DNA of 64,000 nucleotides from Symsagittifera roscoffensis (taxonomy: Eukaryota; Xenacoelomorpha; Acoela; Convolutidae). The stretch lies in NCBI RefSeq assembly GCF_963678635.1, contig NC_087065.1, positions 75,215,345-75,279,344 of the forward strand. The letters run 5' to 3'. A program made the position numbers and the translations under genes. Shown here one piece after another: positions 22,736-31,645 of this stretch. Position 1 is the first letter of the stretch. Each line of letters begins with the position of its first letter. The notes beneath the pieces are model-generated. The model was not told the DNA's origin. It searched no databases and saw only the letters and a list, made by a program, of their open reading frames with translations.

Positions 22736-22950
22736 ATTATGTTGCTTGTTGAATCGAAAATGATTTTCAAAGGGTTTTAGAATAGGTCAAGAAACCAAGT
22801 TGATTTTAAAAAAAGGTATTAAAAATGTTGGAAAGTTTTCAAAAAAATCTCCGCACCTCGAGAAAACAAAGTCCAATCTCCTAATTGCAAGGGCTTAGAG
22901 CTAAGAAGATTTGGATAATCCACACACTCGATTGCAAACCAAAAATCGGC
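22736..22950 (+). repeat. 5' LTR, truncated to its last 215 bases
   Basis: Bases 22736-22950 match 30001-30215 with a single difference (T/G in GAATCGAAAA-T/G-GATTTTC). The first ~400 bases of the LTR, inferred from the 3' copy starting at 29602, are absent here, so the promoter-bearing U3 region is lost and this end could not drive transcription. Confidence 0.85.
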
Positions 22951-22968
22951 GCAGCCAGCTGAAAAAGA
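22951..22968 (+). other. candidate primer binding site
   Basis: The sequence TCGGCGCAGCCAGC spans the end of the LTR match and resembles the TGGCGC-type tRNA primer sites that follow 5' LTRs, but the expected TGG start is imperfect. The tRNA cannot be named. Confidence 0.3.
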
Positions 22969-23011
22969 AGGAGGAGGGAAAAATCCACTAAACATAGTAG
23001 CATTTTGGGAA

Positions 23012-23938
23012 GCATGAACACCGGAACCTCCAGTCTATTGGGAGGAGTGGATAATTAAATTTCACTGGGGGATGATAGCAAAGTACGATATTGATCCCGA
23101 TGATTTCTATTTTGCAAGTACTCTAAATGCGGCGGCTATCACGGCGTTGCCTGAAGAAGTAAATGGGAAAAACCGTCTCGAGTCGGAAAAGAAGTTAAAG
23201 TCTAATCTATATCTTTGTATCGGAGACGAGGCGCAACGGATATTCAAAGCACGGAAACCGACGGTTAACATTAAAACGGAACGGTACCCACGGGTTCTAG
23301 ATGAGATGCAAAATGTGTTCCAAAGAGAGAGGAATGTAACTCATGAACGGGGTCTTTTCTACGGACGAAAACAACGGGAGAACGAAACGTTCGAAAAGTT
23401 CCATGCGGAACTAAGCGCTCTAGCAGGTAGATGAGATTTTGCAAATGCGTCCAAAAATGTTCGTGACATTTTCATTATGAATATGCGGGAGTCAGATTGC
23501 CAACGAGAATTATCACGATCAACTAAATTACCTGAAGAAGTCTACCGGATCGCATTATCATATGAACGCGAGGAGCGCGCATACAAATCATATACGGGAA
23601 AACCAGCTTCAACAGCTCCGGCAATTTCAATAAAGCAAGAACCGGTAAGTAACATAAAAAGGGGACAAAGGTTTTTTCGAGGTCGAGGACAAGGGGGACG
23701 TGGAGGATACACCCAAGGATCAAGTAGTAGTGGAGGAAGCGGAAATAACCGTAGGTGTTACAATTGCGACGCACCAAATTTTACCCTGGATCACATCGCG
23801 AGCTGTCCTGCAAGAGGAGCAACATGTAACTCGTGCCAAAAGTTGGGACATTTTGAAAGAACATGTCGAGGAGTTAGAAGAGGTACTAACCAATGGAGGG
23901 AACGAGGACGAGTCGGACTGGTTAGGGAGGAAAATTAG
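23012..23938 (+). pseudogene. Ty3/gypsy gag, with in-frame stops
   Basis: One frame runs from about 23012 to the TAG at 23936, interrupted by TGA at 23018-23020 and 23432-23434. The capsid part includes PVYWEEWIIKFHW and the helical segment FERERN-like 'QRERNVTHERGLFYGRKQ', followed by a Gly/Arg-rich linker and the nucleocapsid with two knuckles: CYNCDAPNFTLDHIASC and the canonical CCHC CNSCQKLGHFERTC (about 23755-23868). Gag packages element RNA into virus-like particles. The TAG at 23936 is in frame with the downstream protease-RT frame, so gag and pol may once have been one frame. Both TGA codons fall where tryptophan would fit. Confidence 0.83.
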
Positions 23939-23968
23939 CATCACCAAAGTACACAAAACGTAAATGAC

Positions 23969-25282
23969 TTGAATGAAGATCCAGTGTCGTGGGTCAATCA
24001 GCAGGGGTGCGGGGAAAATGAATCCATGACGTCGGGATCGGACAATTACATGGTAATGTCAATACACAGGAAGAGGAATGAAACTGAACTGAAGATCCCT
24101 GGGGCCCGCGTGCAAGTTGAAGTATCAGGGAAGAAAATGTGGTTAGGGATCGATAGTGGATCCCCAGTGACTATTTTTAGCATTAACGACTTAAAAACAA
24201 CGTTAGGTAAAGCGAATATTCAACTACAACCTTCAAAAGACGAATTCCTGGATTACAACAACAATCGATTAAACATACTGGGAAAGGTAACAGTGATGAT
24301 GTCATTAAACGGCTGGGCAGCACCAGCACAAGTGTCAGTTATATCCGGGAATCATCAGTCAATCCTGGGGCGCGATCTTATGGGCACCCTGGGTATCGAG
24401 TTAGTCCAACGGAAGAAAGTGATGGGAATCACAGGGGAAGGAATCAGTCAAGAGGAGGAGGAATATGACGAATTGCAAACATACTTCTGTAAGTTGTACC
24501 CAAATTTGTTTACTAGGATAGGGAAAATCCGGAATGCAAAAGTAAGAGCTGACTTTTTTGACCATTTGAGGCCAATACAACAAAAAGGGCGCAGGGTGCC
24601 AATCAGTCTACAAGATAAGGTGGAGAAAAAAATTCATCGGCTGATGAATGAAGGGCATATCGTAAAATTGCAAGAATGCTCAGATAAGTATTTCGTCTCT
24701 CCTATCGTAATTACAGTAAAAAAAGATGGAAGTATAAAAATAGCACTGGAGTCAAGAGAATTAAACAAGCAGGTACACAAGAATAAGTACCAAATGCCAA
24801 ATATTGACGAATTAGTAGACGGAGTAAGTCAGATTATCGCAGAGAAAAAAGCGGGGAATGTATATTTTACAACGTTGGATTTCACATATGCGTACGGACA
24901 AGTCGCCTTAGAACAAAAAACAAGCGAGCAGTGCAATTTCTCACTGGTTGGTGGGAAATCCACAGGGACTTATCGTTTTAAAAACGGATTTTACGGGCTT
25001 ACGTCAATGCCGGCGGAATTCCAAAAAGTAATTGATAATTTACTTAAGGAGTTCCCCCAAGCTAACGCGTTCATTGATGACATCTTAATTGCTTCAAAAG
25101 GAACTAAGATCGAACACATTGAGTTGGTGGAAAAGATATTGAAAAAGCTGGATATTTCTAATGTCGCATTAAAATTACGAAAATGTGAATTTGCGAAAAC
25201 AGAGTGCGAATGGCTCGGATTTCGAATTGGAGAAAGTGGTATCACACCCTTAGTAAGAAAACACAAGCAATTGAAGACCTGA
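23969..25282 (+). pseudogene. Ty3/gypsy protease and reverse transcriptase
   Basis: The longest intact frame of the element. The aspartic protease motif is MWLGIDSGSPVTIF (about residues 60-73). The RT has SPIVITVKKDGSIKIALE, YFTTLDFTYAYGQVAL, a substrate-grip segment YGLTSMPAEFQ and the catalytic box FIDDILIAS (about 25072). It is in the same frame as gag. A frameshift near 25250 (the end VRKHKQLKT against SKKTQAIEDLKTPKSRKQLK in the next frame) cuts it from RNase H. These enzymes would mature the particle and make element cDNA. Sequence of the active sites is intact; the break is downstream. Confidence 0.9.
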
Positions 25283-26361
25283 AAACCCCTAAATCTCGAA
25301 AGCAGTTGAAATCTTTGATGGGATCACTACACAGTTTACACAAGTTTTTACCCAAACTCGCAGAATTAAGCGCACCGTTGAGGCCACTACTAAGTCAAAA
25401 TAACGATTTTGTTTGGACAAACGTTTGAGAAAATGCATTCCAACATTTAAAATCGCTGGTGAAAAATATTGTCGAATTACGACACTTCGACATTCACCGT
25501 GAAACTAGAATTATTTGTGACGCTAGTCACGATGGCTTAGGGGCCGTGTTAGAACAGTATGGAGCATCCGGGTGGCATCCCATTTCGTTTGCATCGCGTT
25601 ACCTTAATCCGGCTGAGAAAAAATACTCCACAAACGAATTAGAATTACTTGCGGTAGTGTGAGCTACGGAACATTTTCGGAATTACATATATGGCCGTTA
25701 TTTCACAGTTGTTTTGGACCACAAGGCCCTGCTAACGTTATTAAATTCATCTCCGAAAGGAAATAAAACGTTTTTCAGCCGACTAACGCGTTGGTACGAT
25801 CGTTTAGTGCCGTACGATTTTAAAGTTGAACACAGACAGGGGTCTAAAATGGGAATGGCAGATTATTTGTCCCGGTTTCCATCCGCAGCGGCACCCGAGA
25901 CTAGTCGTTACGATGAAAGTTTTATAGTAGCGAAAATAAAAATGATAAATGATGCTCTAAATCCTAAGGCCCAAATGAAGCCTAGGGGTCAAAAAGTGAA
26001 ACACATAAAACCAATACCGGCGGTAGAAGGCGATCAGTCATGTCCTGATATAACGAAAACCGTCGCATCCAATGGGAATATAAGAACAAATGAATATGCA
26101 AATACTCACAGTGAAAGTAAACGCTCACTAGAGGGCGTGTTTGCATGCAACCGGCGGTTAACCAATCAGATTCAAGAAATTTGCATACCGGCGGAAATAA
26201 GCAAATATCGAAGAAGAAAATTCAGACATCGTTCTCAATACGTAATTTCAAGTCGCACAATACAAAATATGAATAACATGAATAGTAAAAACACAACAAA
26301 TTCACCTGAAAAACATGATCAAATCACCTCTGCTATTGTAAACCCATTCTGGAGACGTTAA
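25252..26361 (+). pseudogene. Ty3/gypsy RT end, RNase H (copy 1) and linker
   Basis: After the frameshift the frame continues with RKQLKSLMGSLHSLHKFLP (RT-RNase H connection), then CDASHDGLGAVLEQYG, KKYSTNELELLAVV, and VVLDHKALLTLL. Two TGA codons interrupt it, at 25426-25428 and 25660-25662. The duplicate at 27469-27930 has TGC and TGG at these places, so the element family once encoded Cys and Trp there. A linker of about 290 codons follows (MGMADYLSRFPSAAAPETS and onward) to TAA at 26359-26361. Another frame change near 26345 leads into integrase. The RNase H would degrade the RNA of the RNA-DNA hybrid. Confidence 0.85.
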
Positions 26362-27467
26362 CTTTAATGTTGTGCTTAATCGTTTAAATCAACCCCCCAG
26401 TCTTAGTTCTGTCAGTTCGGTCTCGGATATTGAGTTAATACCGCCTGAAATTATCGACCAGAAACAAACAAATTCGAAGAAATCAATTACTATAATCTCA
26501 TTCCCTCATCAGTTTCCAGGATTATCCTACCCATTAGTACAGAACGATAAATGGATTTACTCTATAGTACCGTCAGACAGTAAAGTTGTCAGGAAATTGG
26601 AACATCCGGAAATTTTGTGCTTAAAGTTAGCCGAGGCTAATCTGGAGAAGGACCCCATTATGAAGACCATAGGTGATGCGATCAGAGACAGAAACCCAAG
26701 AGCCAGAGAAATCATCACTAAACTAGGACCATATTACGCCCAACACTATAATGACTTTGCAGTACGGGAAAATTGTCTGTGGATGGATGGCCGGTTGGCC
26801 ATACCTAAAGACATGTCTTCAGCAGTTCTCAACCGCCTACACTTTCAGCACCATGGACGAGACAAGATGTTCGCTGCCGCAAAGGATGTGTGGATACCCT
26901 TAATGCACCGAAATATTGCCGCAACAGCAAAGTACTGTAAAAGCTGCGTAGAAGCAGGTAAAAATCTCAAACCAGATATTCCGAAAAGTGATATTGGGGA
27001 AACGTATGTGCCTAAAGAACCAAATGATTTGGTCCAATTAGATTTCTGGGGCCCAGTCAATTATGTAAGGGGTAAGAAGAAATATGTACTCGTAGCAGTA
27101 GATACTTTTTCGCATTGGCCATCAGCGTATGTATGTTCAAGTAACAAATCTAAAAATGTAATAAAGTTCCTAAGGAAGTACATAAATACTCATGGACACC
27201 CAAGGAAGTTGCATATGGATCAGGCAACGGGGTTTTCTCGAATGACATCCAAAGTTTCTGTAACTATGAAGGTATTGAACTAATCAAATCTCCGGTTAAG
27301 GATCATCGCGCAACGGGAATGGTCGAAAGAACGATTGGTTCGATAAAAAATTACGTGCTCACTTATCTCCAGGAAAATCAAAATTACAAGTTTGGGGAAA
27401 TGATATCTCGAGCGCTCAGAGCATTACGTTTTGTGCCACATTCTAAAACTAAGTTAACACCCTTTGA
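26345..27467 (+). pseudogene. Ty3/gypsy integrase (copy 1), truncated and frameshifted
   Basis: The frame gives an N-terminal HHCC zinc-binding region (LHFQHHGRDKMF, then KYCKSCVEAG), and core motifs VQLDFWG with the first catalytic Asp, and KLHMDQATGF with the second. A frameshift at about 27238 comes next, after which another frame carries GMVERTIGSIKN with the catalytic Glu. The copy stops at 27467 (LTPFE), where it joins a second RNase H segment with a two-base (AG) overlap. The same frameshift is present in copy 2, so it predates the duplication. Confidence 0.87.
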
Positions 27468-27930
27468 GAATTAAGCGCACCGTTGAGGCCACTACTAAGT
27501 CAAAATAACGATTTTGTTTGGACAAACGTTTGCGAAAATGCATTCCAACATTTAAAATCGCTGGTGAAAAATATTGTCGAATTACGACACTTCGACATTC
27601 ACCGTGAAACTAGATTTATTTGTGACGCTAGTCACGATGGCTTAGGGGCCGTGTTAGAACAGTATGGAGCATCCGGGTGGCATCCCATTTCGTTTGCATC
27701 GCGTTACCTTAATCCGGCTGAGAAAAAATACTCCACAAACGAATTAGAATTACTTGCGGTAGTGTGGGCTACGGAAAATTTTCGGAATTACATATATGGC
27801 CGTTATTTTACAGTTGTTTTGGACCACAAGGCCCTGCTAACGTTATTAAATTCATCTCCGAAAGGAAATAAAACGTTTTTCAGCCGACTAACGCGTTGGT
27901 ACGATCGTTTAGTGCCGTACGATTTTAAAG
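27468..27930 (+). pseudogene. Ty3/gypsy RNase H (copy 2)
   Basis: Bases 27468-27930 repeat 25363-25824 almost exactly, with the open codons TGC and TGG at the two positions that are TGA in copy 1, and ATT-to-TTT (Ile to Phe) in the FICDASHDG motif. It is therefore the less damaged copy. It has no upstream RT and sits behind a truncated integrase. It joins integrase copy 2 directly at an AG dinucleotide common to both sides, which skips the 877-base linker present in copy 1. Confidence 0.88.
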
Positions 27931-29200
27931 CCAGAGAAATCATCACTAAACTAGGACCATATTACGCCTAACACTATAATGACTTTGCAGTACGGGAAAA
28001 TTGTCTGTGGATGGATGGCCGGTTGGCCATACCTAAAGACATGTCTTCAGCAGTTCTCAACCGCCTACACTTTCAGCACCATGGACGAGACAAGATGTTC
28101 GCTGCCGCAAAGGATGTGTGGATACCCTTAATGCACCGAAATATTGCCGCAACAGCAAAGTACTGTAAAAGCTGCGTAGAAGCAGGTAAAAATCTCAAAC
28201 CAGATATTCCGAAAAGTGATATTGGGGAAACGTATGTGCCTAAAGAACCAAATGATTTGGTCCAATTAGATTTCTGGGGCCCAGTCAATTATGTAAGGGG
28301 TAAGAAGAAATATGTACTCGTAGCAGTAGATACTTTTTCGCATTGGCCATCAGCGTATGTATGTTCAAGTAACAAATCTAAAAATGTAATAAAGTTCCTA
28401 AGGAAGTACATAAATACTCATGGACACCCAAGGAAGTTGCATATGGATCAGGCAACGGGGTTTTCTCGAATGACATCCAAAGTTTCTGTAACTATGAAGG
28501 TATTGAACTAATCAAATCTCCAGTTAAGGATCATCGCGCAACGGGAATGGTCGAAAGAACGATTGGTTCGATAAAAAATTACGTGCTCACTTATCTCCAG
28601 GAAAATCAAAATTACAAGTTTGGGGAAATGATATCTCGAGCGCTCAGAGCATTACGTTTTGTGCCACATTCTAAAACTAAGTTAACACCCTTTGAGGCAT
28701 ATCATGGAAGAGAAGCAAATACGGCGTTTCGAAACTTAACGAAAAAACCATCCTTGAAAAACCTAAATTGGAACAATGTTGTTAATCAGAAGCTATCTTG
28801 TTTAGACAAGGCAAGTAATCTCCCTGAGGTGGAGCTGACCCTAGATTGGGAAAAGAGGAGCGACCTAGTATACGCACCAGAGCAAAGGAAAACCCCAAGG
28901 ATTTTGGACGATGATGACATAACTGACATGGATCCAAAGGCCACGGAGGTAGCAGATAAAGTTCCGAAGCCACCAGGATGGCTGAAACGGCATAAGACAA
29001 GCTCCACAACAGTCTACCAAAAGACAGGAAAAACAGACCCAAAGGATCCAAGGAGGTATAAACGTTTACCATTGAAAATCGAAAAATTAACTGATCATAC
29101 GGTGAAAATGGAAAAAGGGTCGTTATTAAGACGAAGTGGTGTTTCTTTTAGAACGGCGGCTGAAGAAAGCCAAATCAGGGATATGAACGACGCGTGCACC

Positions 29201-29304
29201 CCGGGTCCTAGCAAGTACCGAAAAAGCACCCCGGGTCCAAGTGAAACCGGAAAAAGCACCCCGGGTCCAAGTGAGCCCGCAAAAAGCACCCCGGGTCCGA
29301 GTGT
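29201..29304 (+). repeat. four 30-base coding repeats (STPGPS)
   Basis: The unit AGCACCCCGGGTCCAAGTGA and ten variable bases recurs four times in the integrase tail, giving TPGPS followed by five variable residues. Three of the four units are preceded by Ser. Confidence 0.9.
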
Positions 29305-29590
29305 ACCCACAAAATTCAAAACAAAGGCGGAGAAGGAACAAATCGCAATGGGAAAGGCGAAAAAAGCAGCAAAACCGAGGATCGTGGAATATAGCGAGGA
29401 CGAGAGTGAGGAGGATGACATTAGCGATTGGACAGTCGAGGAGGACGAGGCGGCAAAGACTGAGGCGAGTAAGGAAGCAATTGAACCGTCGGACACGGAT
29501 ACCACGCGAACGCCGAAAACCGTCGAAGGAAATCGGAAGAAAGGCGTAGAGGGGACAAGAAAATCAACGCGGCAGCGACGAGGCGTTGAC

Positions 29591-29601
29591 AAAATGGGGG
29601 G
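29591..29601 (+). promoter_or_regulatory. polypurine tract
   Basis: AAAATGGGGGG directly precedes the TG that opens the 3' LTR, the usual second-strand primer of LTR retrotransposons. The single T is atypical. Confidence 0.65.
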
Positions 29602-30215
29602 TGTCATGATTCATCGCACACAACACAAGTAACATGACACAGATCGAAAAAAAAAACCTAAATGAGAGGTTTGGCAAGTCTGCCTGAAAACTCAAGTTAA
29701 ACTGACAATGATTTGTAACATGAAACTGCAAGAATAACAAATAGAAGTTGATAAATTTTATACAAGTTAAAATTTATTTGTGGTTGCCCGAATGAGATAG
29801 GGACCAGTTTATGTTTATGTAAGTGCCATCAATTGTTTTCTTTTCTGTCTGGAGACCTGCTCCGTTGACCTTGTGATCTCCAACGTCCATTCTGATCTTA
29901 AATAAAACAGTGCAGTAAGATTTCGATTTGATGCCTAACAGTTGATCTAAAATACAACCTATTCACAATCTTTTGATATTCCAAACGTACGACTTTAACA
30001 ATTATGTTGCTTGTTGAATCGAAAAGGATTTTCAAAGGGTTTTAGAATAGGTCAAGAAACCAAGTTGATTTTAAAAAAAGGTATTAAAAATGTTGGAAAG
30101 TTTTCAAAAAAATCTCCGCACCTCGAGAAAACAAAGTCCAATCTCCTAATTGCAAGGGCTTAGAGCTAAGAAGATTTGGATAATCCACACACTCGATTGC
30201 AAACCAAAAATCGGC
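29602..30215 (+). repeat. 3' LTR, 614 bases
   Basis: It starts TGTCATGATTC right after the polypurine tract; an inverted TGTCATG...CATGACA lies in its first 38 bases. AATAAA at 29900-29905 is a likely polyadenylation signal. The last 215 bases equal the truncated 5' LTR. The exact right end is uncertain by a few bases because CA is not present at the match boundary. Confidence 0.72.
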
Positions 30216-30744
30216 TAAAAAACTGCATTTATTTTTTTGATGCCGAATTCCAAAACACAATCGACTTCCACGCATATTCAAAACCTTTCAGCGCTTAAAA
30301 TGCAGACTGCAATAACTGCTTATGCAGTCTATAAAAAAACTATCTCGGGATAGTAAGGTTGCACTTAATATGCTAGCTCAGTTCGATAAAAACTTGTTAT
30401 TTAACCATTTTCAAAACAGGTTATTAAAATTTTCAATATGATGAGCACAACCCTGCGCTAAATTTCTGAATTGAGTTATAAAAATTACTACTTACTTTTT
30501 TGATGACAAGACAAACTATCTCATAAAAAAAACTATCCCATACCAAATATCCCAATTTCCAGCATATACCATTCGACAAAAAGTCCATAACATGAAAGCT
30601 CATGTTTATTGAAATACCCACATTTAAATTTCAGACGTTTACTTACTAAATAAGCTCCATGCATTGGTTCTTCCCGCTTTCGCAGTTAAACTGAATCAGA
30701 TCTAATAAAATTTTCTAATGATCTAGCTAAACTAAGCTTAAAAC
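30216..30744. other. nothing identified
   Basis: AT-rich flank between the LTR retrotransposon and the next repeat family. Confidence 0.5.
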
Positions 30745-31099
30745 AAACAAGACTGCTTGTATCAGGGCGAAGCCCTGAATGTTCCGACTGCCTTTTAAGG
30801 TTTATGAAGCAGCAGTAATAACATCAAAAAAAAATAAATGAAATAAAATAAAATGAAAATATCGCGCGTTAATTGTCCCAAATTGGTCAAAATGGCAATC
30901 TTTACACCCTCATAACTTTGCGAAAAATGTTCATAGATGAAATATTTTTTCAACTTTAAGCTCAGGACAACAATACCTTTGAATGATATAAAAAAATTCC
31001 GTCAAAATTGGCTAGTTAAAAAGTCGAAATTTGTCTGAAGAAAAAAAACCCACCCCGAGCACAAAAATTCCGTTTCTTTCGTATCGAAAGTCAGAACAA
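30745..31099 (+). repeat. unnamed interspersed repeat, copy 1 (internally deleted)
   Basis: Starts AACAAGACTGCTTGTATCAG, has GGGCGAAGCCCTGAATGTT, AAATATCGCGCGTTAATTGTCC, and ends TCGTATCGAAAGTCAGAACA. About 200 bases present in copy 2 between the two ends are absent. It runs directly into copy 2. There is no coding potential and no clear terminal inverted repeat. Confidence 0.8.
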
Positions 31100-31645
31100 C
31101 ACGACTGCTCGTATCAGGGCGAAGCCCTGAATGTTTCGACTGCCTTTTAAGGTTTATGGAGCAGTAATAACATAAATATCATTAATAAATTAAACGTAAA
31201 AAAATGAAGAAAAAAAAATTTCCGAAATTTGAAATTTTTTCCATAAAAATCCTCCCACCACACGCCATATAAACTACAAAAGAATAAATTTCGCTCCTTG
31301 TAACTAATCAATTGTGGCAAATAAGCTTCTTTCAACCAATTTGGAACGATTTTTAAGACGGATTAAATCTCCGCTTACGCGTTAATAGCGCGAAACATAT
31401 CGCGCGTTAATTGTCCCGAATTAGCCAAAACGGTAATCTTTAAACGCTCATAACTTTACGAAAAATGATCACAAGTGAACTATCTTTTCAAATTTAAGCT
31501 CAAGACAACAATACCTTTTGAATGATATATAAAAAAAAAACTCCCTCAAAAATGGCTAGTTAAAAAGTCGAAATTTGTCTGAAGAAAAAAAAACCCACCC
31601 CGAGCACAAATATTCCGTTATTTTCGTATCGAAAGTCGGAACAAT
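31097..31645 (+). repeat. unnamed interspersed repeat, copy 2 (full)
   Basis: About 550 bases with the same ends as copy 1 plus a middle section with GACGGATTAAATCTCCGCTT. Head-to-tail with copy 1. A third copy lies in inverted orientation at 44168-44698. Confidence 0.82.

Larger units (their letters stand above)
27931..29632 (+). pseudogene. Ty3/gypsy integrase (copy 2) and C-terminal tail
   Basis: Bases 27931-28694 repeat 26703-27467, including the frameshift in the core, so the zinc-binding and first two catalytic residues lie in the frame ending at 28511 and the catalytic Glu in the frame 28547-29632. Only this copy continues past LTPFE into AYHGREANTAF and a tail of about 280 residues. 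The tail has four STPGPS repeats (29201-29304), then an acidic stretch EYSEDESEEDDISDW and a Lys/Arg/Thr-rich end. The stop at 29630-29632 is inside the 3' LTR. No chromodomain is visible. Integrase would insert the cDNA. Confidence 0.87.
22736..30215 (+). mobile_element. Ty3/gypsy LTR retrotransposon, rearranged, defective
   Basis: The order on the + strand is truncated 5' LTR, gag with zinc knuckles, protease, reverse transcriptase, RNase H, integrase, then a second RNase H and integrase, a charged C-terminal tail, polypurine tract and 3' LTR. RT before integrase defines Ty3/gypsy. Reading frames are broken by several frameshifts and by TGA or TAG codons. The 5' and 3' LTR parts that can be compared (215 bases) differ at one position. 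No env-like frame, chromodomain or target duplication was found; the left edge abuts a MITE fragment. See the separate entries for parts. Confidence 0.9.

Noticed and set aside
23018-25662. Alternative genetic code with TGA as tryptophan
   Set aside because: The intact genes (both MFS genes and the SETD2 exons) use TGG and end in normal stops, and one TGA replaces a cysteine codon.
27238-28511. Programmed frameshift in integrase, because both copies break at the same place
   Set aside because: The position is inside the catalytic core, no slippery site or structure is evident, and shared descent by duplication explains it.
28782-29607. Minus-strand frames of 70-170 codons opposite the integrase tail
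   Set aside because: Complement of a GC-rich, repetitive coding region; the TRTRGA repeats simply mirror the STPGPS units.
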